Source: JBBRHQ01 sp963815645 | GTDB taxonomy: Bacteria > Actinomycetota > Thermoleophilia > Solirubrobacterales > 70-9 | NCBI GenBank assembly: GCA_963815645.1 | Contig: CAWFHL010000001.1 | Span: 372,001-436,000, forward strand | Reading direction: 5' to 3' | DNA: 64,000 nucleotides | Shown here: piece by piece, positions 46,401 to 54,488 of the stretch | How the letters are laid out: every line of letters begins with the position of its first letter | Numbering within the stretch: position 1 is the first letter of the stretch | Translations under genes and position numbers: made by a program | The notes under the pieces: generated by a model | Seen by the model: only the letters and a program-made list of their open reading frames with translations | What the model was told of the DNA's origin: nothing | Databases searched by the model: none

Positions 46401-48176
46401 GATCCTGCGATAGGTCTTGTCGGAGAGCGGCGCCAAATCGTGGTGGCCGCCGAGGATCACCGGGAAGGAGACCTCGATCGTGCCGGTGTCCTGGTCGGGC
46501 CGGGTCGGAGAAGGCCGGCGGCCGAACACCGAGCGGGTGGAGAAGTGCTCCATCTCCCGCTCGCGGTCGATCGCCGGGTTGGTGACCACTGCGACCGTCT
46601 CCTTGAAATAGTCGGCGAGGTTCTGGCGCTCCGGGGAGAGCGCGGCGAGCGGCCCGTCGTAGCCCAGCGAGCCGATCGGCTCGGCCCCGTTCGAGGCCAT
46701 CTGCTGCACCAGCTTGACGTCGTCACGCTGCCAGCCGAACCCCGAGAGGATCCGGTCAGAGACCTGGACCGGGTCTTCGGGCCCGGCGTCCGAGTAGCCG
46801 GGGACGCCCTCGCCCTTGAGCGGCCCGCCCGTCTCCAGCGCCCGGTCATACGGCCCCGCGTCCTCAGCGCCGGCGCGCCGCAGCCAGCGCTCCCGGACCA
46901 TCGCCAGCATCTCGTCGTGCGGGTACAGGGTCGAGTGCTTGCGCTCCCTGTCGATCAGAACCAGCGCCTTCTCACCGGGCGCCAGCGGCTTCGGCTCGCC
47001 GGTCATCGCCGAGACCGGAACCACTCCGGGCTCGGAGCTGAAGACGAAGTCCTCGGCCGTCTCGACCTGCCACAGCGGCCGCAGGCCGAGCGCGTCGGCG
47101 GAGAACACGCACTCGTCCTCGTGACGGGCGATCAGCGCCACCGGGCCCTGCGCGAACGGCCCCATCGCCTGGCGCAGGTACATGAAGAAGCGGTGGCGGT
47201 CCGGGGGCAGGGTGCGGATCTCGTTGACGATCGGGGGGACCACCATCTCCATCGCCTCGGCGAGGCTGAGTCCGTCGCGGCGGATCAGGGTGTCGACCGT
47301 TCGGTTCAGATCCTGTGAATCGGAGGAGCCCGCCTGGATCGGGACGCCGAGCATCCGCGCCTCCTGCCGGAGCTGCTCGATCGTGTTGATCTCACCGTTG
47401 TGGCCGAGGACCGAGAACGGCTGCACCCGCTTGAAGGAGGGCCAGGTGTTGGTCGAGTAGCGGTTGTGGCCGAGCGCCCCGATCGTCTCGGCGCGCTCGT
47501 CACGAAGGTCCGGGTAGTAGTCGCCGAGGACCTTGGGAGCCCCCATCACCTTGTAGACGCAGGTCGTCGCCGAAAGCGAGGGCACGTGCACGTCGAGACG
47601 GCCCTCCAGCTCGATCAGCAGCTCGAAGAGGACCCGGTCCCGGCGGCCGGCGTCGGCGAGCAGCCCACCGAGCTGCCAGAAGTGGGGCTCCTCCTCGCGG
47701 GCGGTCGCGCCGAGCGCCGCCGAGTTGACGGCGCCGGAGCGCTCGGCGAGGACGCGGAAGCCGCCGCGGCCGAGGATCGCCCGGGCATCGTGCTGTACCC
47801 GCGCGAGGTCCTGGGAGCGCTCGACGAAGACATGCGTGACGGCGAAGGCGTGGTCGAGGGCGAGCGATGGATCGTGACCCCCGGCGCGGACCTCCTCGGC
47901 CCAGATCTTCCGGGGGATGTCGATCATCAGGCCGCAGCCGTCGCCCTCCCCGTCGACGTTGCCGGCCCGGTGGAGCATTTTCTGAAGCGACCCGATCGCC
48001 CGGCCGATCGGGTCGTGCGATGGCGTCGCATCCCGTCGCACCGCGGCATAGATCGCGCAGGCGTCTCTGTCCTCGACGCTCGGCGGTGAAACCAGCGGCC
48101 GGTAGGGAAGCTCGGGTGAATAGCGCTGGCTTCGATGGCGCGCCACTCGCCGGGCCGTTGACTGGTCCTCTCTCAT
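43497..48176 (-). CDS. gltB: Glutamate synthase, large subunit (frame changes in the last domain)
   Basis: ATG 48176 has GGGAGG five bases upstream. Residue 40 (DACAIYA) would be the N-terminal nucleophile of the class II amidotransferase after removal of a 39-residue propeptide. NRYSTNTWPSFKRVQPFSVL and GHNGEINTI are conserved. The synthase domain has VISSMSFGSQSEPAFRSYAE, INGEGGEIRDMYGRYRKWRG, GQGAKPGEGGHLPGKKV and the 3Fe-4S ligands GCTICRGCQLDTCHVGIATQ. The GXGXG domain is broken: changes near 44318, 44265 and 43915 separate DANDRVLGTELVGRA, LAELSFDGGSVAGQGLGAFN and VVLGDIGPWACAGMTGGRVY. It makes glutamate from glutamine and 2-oxoglutarate. No gltD lies in the window. Confidence 0.88.
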
Positions 48177-48345
48177 CTTGCCTCCCGGATTCCGCGCCTT
48201 CTTCGAGCGGGCGCGCGACGGGTTTCCCCCGGGGACCGGTCCTCCCGTTGGCAGCGGGATTGGCGGAGCCGGGTATCGAACGGCTCGATTATAGATGCGG
48301 TTGCGGCCGGCGGCAGGCTCGCTCGGGCGGGATAGGATCGTCGCC
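48177..48345. promoter_or_regulatory. Divergent promoter region between gltB and parA-like gene
   Basis: The minus strand has a perfect TATAAT at 48289-48294, giving a gltB leader of roughly 105 bases. That leader contains stem-forming GC runs, for example GAGCC-(11)-GGCTC around 48268-48288. I cannot match it to a known riboswitch. The plus strand has TAGGAT at 48333-48338, seven bases before the parA ATG, so parA is probably leaderless. Confidence 0.5.
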
Positions 48346-49137
48346 ATGGCGATCACGATCGCGGTCCTCTCGCAGAAGGGCGGCACCGGGAAGACGACGA
48401 TGACCCGCTCGCTCGCCGACGTCTTCGAGCGAATCGGTTTGCAGACGCTCGCGGTCGACGCCGATCCACAGGGGAATCTCTCCGACTACTTCGACATCGA
48501 CCCGGCCGCCCAGCCGACCCTCGGCGAGGTTCTCGCCGGCCAGGCACGGGCGACCGAGGCGATCCACGGGTCGGTGATCCCTGCCAACCTCGGGCTCGCC
48601 GAGGCGGAGCTGATCCTCTCCGGCAAGATGGGACGGGAGCTGACCCTGCGAAACGCGCTGCGCGAGCCGAAGCGCCGCTACGACGTCGTCCTGATCGACT
48701 GCCCGCCGACCCTGGGGCTGCTGACCGTGAACGCCCTCTGTGCCGCCGACCACGCCCTGCTCTCGACCGAGGCCGAGTACTTCTCGCTGCAGGGGGTCGA
48801 GCAGGCCCTCGAGGTGATCGCACTCGCCCGCGACAATCTCAATCCCGAGCTCGACGTCCTCGGGGTGGTCCTCAACATGGCCAACATGCGTACAAACCAC
48901 GCCCGGCAGACCCTCGAGACCCTCCAGGAGCACTTCGGTGAGAAGGTCTTCGAGACGGTGATCAGGCGCTCTATCGCCTACGCGGAGTCGGCCGAGAGGG
49001 CGATCCCGATATTGCGCTACCGCGCCGACCGCGGGGTCGACTACCTGAGGCTGGCGACTGAGATCTTCGAGCGCCTCGGGATGCCCGAGCATCGTGACGC
49101 CGCCGAGGCGATGGCCAGCGAGCTGGCCGCTGCCTGA
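48346..49137 (+). CDS. ParA/Soj-type partition ATPase
   Basis: A 263-residue protein. The deviant Walker A is LSQKGGTGKTTMTRSLADVF, with the signature lysine before GTGKT. Next come AVDADPQGNLSDYFD (Walker A') and YDVVLIDCPPTLGLLTVNAL (Walker B). The C-terminus (RRSIAYAESAERAIPILRYR) resembles chromosomal ParA/Soj. No parB follows, so it may be an orphan ParA positioning another cargo rather than the chromosomal oriC system. TAGGAT is seven bases before ATG 48346. Confidence 0.88.
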   Translation: MAITIAVLSQKGGTGKTTMTRSLADVFERIGLQTLAVDADPQGNLSDYFDIDPAAQPTLGEVLAGQARATEAIHGSVIPANLGLAEAELILSGKMGRELTLRNALREPKRRYDVVLIDCPPTLGLLTVNALCAADHALLSTEAEYFSLQGVEQALEVIALARDNLNPELDVLGVVLNMANMRTNHARQTLETLQEHFGEKVFETVIRRSIAYAESAERAIPILRYRADRGVDYLRLATEIFERLGMPEHRDAAEAMASELAAA

Positions 49138-49146
49138 GCCGGCGTT

Positions 49147-49527
49147 CTAGCCCCAGCCCATCGGCTCGTAGCCGCTGCTGCGCGGGGCCGAGATGATCAT
49201 CACCCGGGCCGACCCGGAACCGCGGTTGTGAATCGTCCGCCGCACCTCGGGGGCGACCCGGACGAAGGTGCCGCGAGGCGCGGTGTGCTCGACGCCATCG
49301 ATCACGGCCGTCGCCTCCCCGTCGATGACGATGAACACCTCCTCCTGATCGCGGCTGCGCTCGTCGTGCTCGGGAATGCCGCCACCGGCTCCGATGTCGA
49401 CCACGTTGATCCCGAACGAGGAGATCCCCAGCGACTTGCGGGCCAGTCGCCAGCTCGCCTCACCGGAGCCCTCCATCTGCTCGAAGTCGTCCCAGCTCTT
49501 CAGCGTGTAACCGTCACCGTTAACCAT
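49147..49527 (-). CDS. Cupin-domain protein
   Basis: A 126-residue single-domain cupin. It reads FGINVVDIGAGGGIPEHDER, then SRDQEEVFIVIDGEATAVID, GVEHTAPRGTFVRVAPEV and RRTIHNRGSGSARVMIISAP. Motif 1 (G...HxE...EEV(F)xVxxG) has one His, then Glu, and motif 2 is RTIHNR. Metal-binding residues are partly present. It converges with the ParA gene nine bases away. Function unknown; small cupins often act as isomerases or sensors. Confidence 0.8.
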   Translation of the reverse strand: MVNGDGYTLKSWDDFEQMEGSGEASWRLARKSLGISSFGINVVDIGAGGGIPEHDERSRDQEEVFIVIDGEATAVIDGVEHTAPRGTFVRVAPEVRRTIHNRGSGSARVMIISAPRSSGYEPMGWG

Positions 49528-49595
49528 CGCTCTCCTCTCGGCTCGATTGGCTGCGACGATATCGCCTCGCGGCCACCCCCAGACGAGGAGAAACG

Positions 49596-50033
49596 ATGGG
49601 ATCGGAGAAGGACTGCACCGCGGCGCTGGAGGAGACGATCGCCCGCTACAACGACGCCTGGAATGCCCACGACCTCGACGCGATCATGGCGATGCACGCC
49701 CCCGACATGGTCTTCGAGAACCACACCGCGGGAGAGTCCGCGCAGGGCGAGGCCGCTCGCCGCCACATCGGCGCGATCTTCGAGACCTGGCCCGACATCA
49801 ACTTCGAGGCCCGCCGCCTCTACGTCCGCGACGGGCTGGTCGCCCAGGAGTGGACGGCGACCGCGACCCACGCCAACGAGATGCAGCGCGGCGACCTGGT
49901 CGCCGAGCCGACCGGGAAGACGATCGAGTGGGTGGGCATGGACGTGATCCCCTTCGAGAACGGCCTGGTGAAGCGCAAGGACGTGTACTCCGACAGCGTC
50001 TCGATCCTGCGGCAGGTGGGGCTATTGGCTTAG
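49596..50033 (+). CDS. SnoaL-like ester-cyclase family protein
   Basis: ATG 49596 follows GAGGAG by about six bases. The 145-residue protein reads TAALEETIARYNDAWNAHDL, then DAIMAMHAPDMVFENHTAGE, FETWPDINFEARRLYVRDGL, VAQEWTATATHANEMQRGDL and IEWVGMDVIPFENGLVKRKD. This is the SnoaL/NTF2-like cone with the central EWT and GMDV strands of the ester-cyclase type. It is intact and only distantly related to the MSQENVE copies, so it is probably an ordinary functional member. Ligand unknown. Confidence 0.82.
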   Translation: MGSEKDCTAALEETIARYNDAWNAHDLDAIMAMHAPDMVFENHTAGESAQGEAARRHIGAIFETWPDINFEARRLYVRDGLVAQEWTATATHANEMQRGDLVAEPTGKTIEWVGMDVIPFENGLVKRKDVYSDSVSILRQVGLLA

Positions 50034-50361
50034 GCGCTGGTCGCTAGTCGCTAGTCACTCGTAGCCAGTGCCCCAACGTCTTCTGTTTGGCCCGATTCCG
50101 GTGGATTAGTAGCTCGCCCGTGCCGGGGGTCGCAAGGCCTCCTCCCAGGCACATGACGAGGCCGATCCGCTACTTGGTGAAGGCCCGCCAGCCCCAGCCT
50201 GCGCATGTAGCGGCGGCCGGCGTGATAGAGAGCCCCGCTCGTGTTGTCGTCACTTGATGCTCGGTCACTCGGCCGGCGATCCGCGAAACCCTGACGTAGC
50301 CGGAGGTCTTGCCGTCCACCGGACCCAATTGACGCTTCGAATTCCTCGGGATCGGTGCGGG
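50034..50361. other. Gap with short direct repeats
   Basis: About 330 bases without a gene. It begins with a short direct repeat (gtcgctagtcgctagtcactcg, about 50040). The bases around 50075-50110 (ccaacgtcttctgtttggcc) resemble 61301-61322 (ccagcgtcttttgcttaggcc), so a decayed dispersed element may be present. A minus frame ALYHAGRRYMRRLGLAGLHQ is unrecognised. Confidence 0.35.
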
Positions 50362-51300
50362 TCAGCCCTCTGCCGGTTCGATAATCCCGAGCGGACCACC
50401 GTAGAACGAGAGCGCAAACCACAGGGAGCCCTGGAAGGGAGCGACCGCGGCCACCGTCGCCGCAACGTCGCTGGTGCTGCCTGGCAGCTGGACCGGCCCG
50501 GCGTTCCGCCTCCCCGTTCGCGAATCGTGACGGGTCACCCGCTCAGGCGCATCGTCTCCCTTCGGTGCGGAGATGACCCACAGGTCGTGGCCTTCGCCGG
50601 CGATCGAAACCGCACCGGCGGGGGCTTTGAGCGTCCGCCCGCGTCTCCCGTCGGCGCCTACCCGCACCAGGCGGCCGCTGACGAGCGCCCAGGCCGACCC
50701 GGCGTTGACGGCGACGTCGTCGGGCTCACCCCCGACGTCGAAGACCTCCGCCGTTCCACGCGCAGGGTCAATTCGAAGCAGCCCACGTGCGCAACCGCCT
50801 GCGACGATGCCATCCGAGCCGACCAACTCGTAGATCCTGCACGGCAGTCTCAGGGTCGGGCCCAGGGTGCCGTCAGCCGCGTAGGGGATTAGCGTGCGGC
50901 CCGACACGATCAAGGCGCCGTTACCCTCAGCCGCGACCGCGCCGGGATCGCCGCCGGGCACCTCCAGCACCTGTCTCGAGCCACTGCCCAGATCGATCCT
51001 GGAGGCCGCGTGCTCGTTCACGTCGGTCACCCAAGCGGACTCGGTTCCGACCGCCAAGCGTCCGTTTAGCGTCGCACCGAACTCGATCGGGTCGCCGGCC
51101 GGGTCGCCGCTCCGGCTGTCGATCGGCACGAGGTCGGCGTCGTCAGAGGCGAACACCCCGGCGGGCCCGGAGCTGACGGCGTCGGCGGGGGTGTCGAAAA
51201 GGCGAGCCTCGAGCCCACCTCCCGACGCGGCGCCACCACCACCACCGCAGCCGCTCCCGAGGAAGAGTGTCATGAGGGTCGCGACGATCGCCGTCACCAT
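50362..51300 (-). CDS. Lipoprotein with beta-propeller (YncE-like) fold
   Basis: ATG 51300 gives a signal peptide VTAIVATLMTLFLGSGC with lipobox LGSGC, followed by Gly-rich GGGGGAASGGG. The mature protein has repeats of about 40 residues: SSGPAGVFASDDADLVPIDS, LAVGTESAWVTDVNEHAASR, VAAEGNGALIVSGRTLIPYA, LVGSDGIVAGGCARGLLRID, VAVNAGSAWALVSGRLVRVG and IAGEGHDLWVISAPKGDDAP. It is a six- to seven-bladed propeller of the YncE/SMP-30-like kind, tethered on the outer side of the membrane. About 312 residues. Such Thermoleophilia proteins lack catalytic residues and may bind ligands. Confidence 0.72.
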   Translation of the reverse strand: MVTAIVATLMTLFLGSGCGGGGGAASGGGLEARLFDTPADAVSSGPAGVFASDDADLVPIDSRSGDPAGDPIEFGATLNGRLAVGTESAWVTDVNEHAASRIDLGSGSRQVLEVPGGDPGAVAAEGNGALIVSGRTLIPYAADGTLGPTLRLPCRIYELVGSDGIVAGGCARGLLRIDPARGTAEVFDVGGEPDDVAVNAGSAWALVSGRLVRVGADGRRGRTLKAPAGAVSIAGEGHDLWVISAPKGDDAPERVTRHDSRTGRRNAGPVQLPGSTSDVAATVAAVAPFQGSLWFALSFYGGPLGIIEPAEG

Positions 51301-51553
51301 CCGCCGATTCTGCTCACCTGAACCCTCACGGGGATATCGGCGGCTCGAAATCACCTGCATGCGCTGCCTACTTCAAGCCTCCCCCACCACCACTGGTTGC
51401 TGATCATCGCCGCAAGCCGAGGCGCGAGCCGACCCCGCGCAGGTGGGTGTCTGCAGCGAAACCCTCGTCGCGTTGACGGCGAGGGTTTGCTCACCGAGGG
51501 GCCCACAAGCGAGCCAATCGTGCACGGAAGCGGGCGGTGGGACCTGCGAATTG

Positions 51554-52057
51554 CTACTTCGTGCCTGAGCCACAGACCTTGAACCCGTACTCCTGGGCAA
51601 ACGCGTCGACTTCATTGTCGTTCGAGTTGATTTTGGCGACCAACGTATTTTGCTTCGAAATGTCCCCCGCTCTAAGGGCCTCTGCGAGGGCTTGGCTGAG
51701 AGCAAAATTAGCTTCGCGCGTTTCGGTGTAATGCGAGATCTCGTCTTGGTCCGCGGGGGGCGGCTTCAAGTTCCGCAATTTCTCAACGAGCGGCCTGGAT
51801 GTTTGAAGCAAGCCTTCCAGGGAGTCAGCGGCCTTCTGCGAGTCATTTGCCTTGACTGCTGTTTTGAACTCGTCCTGGAACTGCTTTGTCTTAGCCAAAC
51901 CTTCCTCGCAGATTGCGTCGGCCTGCTTGATGTATTCGGCCTTCGACAGCGCCAGTTGGTCGCCGCTGGCGGTGACTTTGGTGGAGTCACCCGAGTCAGA
52001 GCCGCAGCCAATCCCGACCAGGGCGAAGCAAGCCAGAGAAATCCACCCCCTCCTCAT
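51554..52057 (-). CDS. Small lipoprotein, helical, two conserved cysteines
   Basis: ATG 52057 gives RRGWISLACFALVGIGC with lipobox VGIGC. The mature part is helical (SKAEYIKQADAICEEGLAKT, then KQFQDEFKTAVKANDSQKAA and LVEKLRNLKPPPADQDEISH) and ends EVDAFAQEYGFKVCGSGTK. The pair ADAIC ... FKVCG is typical of a lipoprotein family common in Solirubrobacterales and probably forms a disulfide closing a helical bundle. About 167 residues. It stands alone. Function unknown. Confidence 0.7.
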   Translation of the reverse strand: MRRGWISLACFALVGIGCGSDSGDSTKVTASGDQLALSKAEYIKQADAICEEGLAKTKQFQDEFKTAVKANDSQKAADSLEGLLQTSRPLVEKLRNLKPPPADQDEISHYTETREANFALSQALAEALRAGDISKQNTLVAKINSNDNEVDAFAQEYGFKVCGSGTK

Positions 52058-52790
52058 TGCGGGAGCATAAATCATGAGGTCGAGTCTCGTGCACAAGAAG
52101 GAAGCGCATGCCTGCGAGGCCCACAAATTGCCGTGTCGCCCCGACCTCGACGCGAACGCGGCGCGGCGCGGCCGCTACGCCATCATGGCGTCAGCGGCCA
52201 ACGGCGGGCATGCCGCCTCCGATGGCTTCCTCCACGATCTCCTCTGAACCGGCAGATTGCCGGAGCGATCTACTCGAATCGGACGCTCGCGCTCGATGAT
52301 GGTGAGCAACAAGTGGCAATGGGTGGGCATGGAGATGCAGAGGCAGGAGGCGAGCAGACGACGACCTATGCCCCGCGACGATCGTCGATTGAGGACGAGA
52401 CGGCATCGAAGTTCAGGCTCGAAGCGCCTGGTTGGCGACGATCCGGGGCGGGAAACAGACCTCGCCAACGCTCCACCAGACGAAGTAGGAAGCGCTCCAA
52501 GCCGCCCTGCTGTCGGAGTAGCGCAGCCGTCACCGCAACCATTCCGACACCCGCCTGATCTGTATCGGCTTTGAATCGCGCGATGTGCTCGACCAGCCGC
52601 TGCTCCCTGCATGTGCCCGGCTCGGCGTTCGGTCTCCCAGTGCCGCTCGATCCGCTCGGCGTAGTTGGCGTGAGACGCTCCCACTCGGCAGGCCTGCAGT
52701 CGGCGAACGGCCTGTCTGCAGCTGGAGCTTCGACCTCACGGCCTTCGGCTCGGGTTCGATCTGCTCAGGTTGGGCCTGCGGCTGGCCGAA
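52058..52790. other. Gap of about 730 bases with no supported gene
   Basis: Both strands carry open frames of 60-300 codons but none has clear domain character. A minus-strand frame has MPTHCHLLL, faintly like the MPNHxHLL motif of REP-associated tyrosine transposases, without the rest of that protein. It is probably decayed mobile or accessory DNA. Confidence 0.35.
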
Positions 52791-53342
52791 CTACTTCGCG
52801 TTCGCGCAGAGCGCGAACGCGTTCACTGACCAGCTGGCGGGGGTCGGCTCCTCCTCGAACGCAGACACGAGGACATTTCCCGGCACCGCATTCTCGTCGC
52901 TGGGCGAGATCTGGTCGATCACGACGTCGGTCAGCTGGTTCGGGTCGCTGCCGGTCGTGCCGCCGACGTGCTGGCCACCTGCTCCGATCACGCGCTTGCC
53001 GGGTGGGCAAACTGCGTTCGCCGTCTTGGAGGACGTGGAGTCGATCGCGCTCGAGGCGAAGACCCGCTCCAGGCCGCTGATCCCGGGCGTCCCCTCCGGG
53101 CCGCGCGGTCCCCGCCGGAGTTGGCCGGGCCTGAAGTCCTTCGCGACCAGCGAACGGTTCCGTACGTCTGCGCTGCGAATGTCGTCGTTGCGAATGTCCT
53201 TGCTTCGAACCGAGTTGTTTGCGATCTCACGGCTGCCGATCGAACCTGTCGCCACCGCGTAGGAGGTGCCCCCCAGTGCGACGAACAGGGCTAGCGTGGC
53301 CACCACGTTGGCATAGGTCAGTCGGCTTCGGATGCGTTCCAT
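52791..53342 (-). CDS. Secreted protein with LTYANVVATLA leader and collagen-like segment
   Basis: A 183-residue protein. The N-terminus is MERIRSRLTYANVVATLALF then VALGGTSYAVA, an unusual signal/anchor shared with two other genes here. A run of short repeats follows (IGSREIANNSVRSKDIRNDD, then IRSADVRNRSL), then a collagen-like GPRGPEGTPG. The C-terminal domain has two cysteines (ANAVCPPGKRVIGAGGQHVG and NAFALCANAK). GGGGGGATCA upstream supplies the ribosome binding site. A known style in Thermoleophilia; likely surface-exposed. Function unknown. Confidence 0.75.
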   Translation of the reverse strand: MERIRSRLTYANVVATLALFVALGGTSYAVATGSIGSREIANNSVRSKDIRNDDIRSADVRNRSLVAKDFRPGQLRRGPRGPEGTPGISGLERVFASSAIDSTSSKTANAVCPPGKRVIGAGGQHVGGTTGSDPNQLTDVVIDQISPSDENAVPGNVLVSAFEEEPTPASWSVNAFALCANAK

Positions 53343-53414
53343 TGATCCCCCCGGGGTCGCTCACTCTGCCGAGGCTACATCTTCGCAGGGCCGCTACTCA
53401 GCCGATCTCCCGAC

Positions 53415-53533
53415 TTGCTTCCGCGGCGGCGATGATCGACCGGTTCGACCACCACGCGGAGATCCTCGCCCTGAAGGGCGACAGCTACCGGCTTCGCGAC
53501 AAGGACCTGGGCTCACCGCCCGCCGCCGAGTGA
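53415..53533 (+). pseudogene. IstB-like (IS21 family) 3' fragment
   Basis: The frame SRLASAAAMIDRFDHHAEIL, then ALKGDSYRLRDKDLGSPPAA and stop TGA 53533 matches the C-terminus of IstB ATPases of IS21 elements (DRxxHxAxIxxxxGxSYRxR). The rest of istB and all of istA are missing. Confidence 0.65.
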
Positions 53534-53595
53534 GCCGTCCCGCCTGCTGCGCTTCGCCCTACGGGCTCCGCTTCGCAGGCGGGCTATCGAGCTTC

Positions 53596-53650
53596 AGGGG
53601 GGTCAATTTTGAACCGGCGCAAAGGGGTCAGTTTTCAATCGGCCTTGACA
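53596..53650. mobile_element. Probable right end of an IS21-family element
   Basis: Two direct repeats, ggggtcaattttgaa (53599-53613) and ggggtcagttttcaa (53624-53638), followed by tgaca, lie 66 bases after the istB fragment. Read outward the end is tgtcaaggccgattgaaaac. IS21 ends carry such short repeated transposase sites. Confidence 0.55.
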
Positions 53651-53784
53651 CTCTGCTAGTCGTTGTGAAAGCGAATCAGGGGAGGTCCGGAAGGTGGGTT
53701 CGCTACCACCGAGACGGGCTTAGATCGGCTCGCGGGCTGCGAGGCGGGCGAGCGGGAGCGGGGACCGAGGTGGGAGCGGGCCGG

Positions 53785-53850
53785 CATTCCCCGGGGGGAG
53801 GGGGGAGCCCCGCGCCCTGTTGGGAGCCATTACTCATAAAAGAAGCCCTG
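53785..53850 (+). repeat. Dispersed repeat, partial copy 3
   Basis: The segment ggagccccgcgccc with gggagccattact resembles the middle of the repeats at 18149 and 58686 (ggagccccacgccc, gagccattact). Confidence 0.45.
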
Positions 53851-53922
53851 AGCTTCAAGGTCGTTGGAGCCGACCCGCATCGCTTTGACTCCGACGGAGA
53901 CGGGGTGGGCTGCGAAGGTTGA
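53840..53922 (+). pseudogene. Excalibur-type calcium-binding C-terminal fragment
   Basis: The translation ALSFKVVGADPHRFDSDGDG, then VGCEG has the DxDxDGxxCE calcium-loop signature of excalibur domains. It is only the last 25 or so residues; no matching upstream part is in frame. It may be an end fragment of a secreted nuclease or surface protein. Confidence 0.5.
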
Positions 53923-54063
53923 ACTCTTCCAACCGTTCGAGGCCAACCGTTCGAGGCGTTCTTTGAACCCCGCGGCGGGCGCTCGCCCCCCGGTAGGCGG
54001 TCACCTCTCCAGAAACCTCCGACTACTCCAAGAGCCCGACGGCTTCGAGGGCGGCCTGTGGGC

Positions 54064-54342
54064 CTAGGGATTGATGACGTTGTGAACTTCCACAATCTCC
54101 GGCTCGCCCGCTTCTATCCCGACCTCGGCAAGCACCGGCATGAGGCGCCCGCCAAACGCTTGGAACTTCTCAGGCGATTCCCAGATCTCGCTGACCCGAA
54201 TGTTGTCCCCGGATCCGGAAAAGCAGACGTGGAACTCCAGCCCATCCGGGGGCCAGTCGCCACCCTGCTCGAGCAGGCGAATGGTTTCGTCGTATTGCTG
54301 GACAGTCGCGGTGGTCGGCGTGAACCGGACGAGAATGCTCAT
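54064..54342 (-). CDS. ABM/YCII-like small protein
   Basis: A 92-residue protein: SILVRFTPTTATVQQYDETI, then RLLEQGGDWPPDGLEFHVCF, IRVSEIWESPEKFQAFGGRL and MPVLAEVGIEAGEPEIVEVH. The dimeric alpha/beta ferredoxin-like fold and the 'EIWESPEKFQAFGxRLMPVL' block are typical of antibiotic-biosynthesis-monooxygenase-like proteins of unknown substrate. AAGAGGAGCC precedes the ATG. Isolated gene. Confidence 0.75.
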   Translation of the reverse strand: MSILVRFTPTTATVQQYDETIRLLEQGGDWPPDGLEFHVCFSGSGDNIRVSEIWESPEKFQAFGGRLMPVLAEVGIEAGEPEIVEVHNVINP

Positions 54343-54488
54343 GGCAAGGCTCCTCTTCGGGTGGGGTGGACTCGCAGGCTAGGGAGCGGGCATAAAGGAG
54401 CGATGAGCAGACAGGCCAGCCACCTTGCGCCTCCAGTGCGTCGGGCGTAGGCTGATCCAGTCCGGACCACCTCAACGACTGGGAACAG

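Noticed and set aside
45531..47318. 595-codon plus-strand open frame inside gltB
   Set aside because: Antisense shadow of glutamate synthase; composition is leucine/arginine-rich without domain.
48260..48300. tRNA-like T-arm (gggtatcgaac) upstream of gltB
   Set aside because: No acceptor, D or anticodon stems could be formed around it; better explained as a leader hairpin.
52175..52684. Possible REP-associated tyrosine transposase (MPTHCHLLL)
   Set aside because: Only one degenerate motif is present; the catalytic Tyr region and N-terminal motif are not seen.
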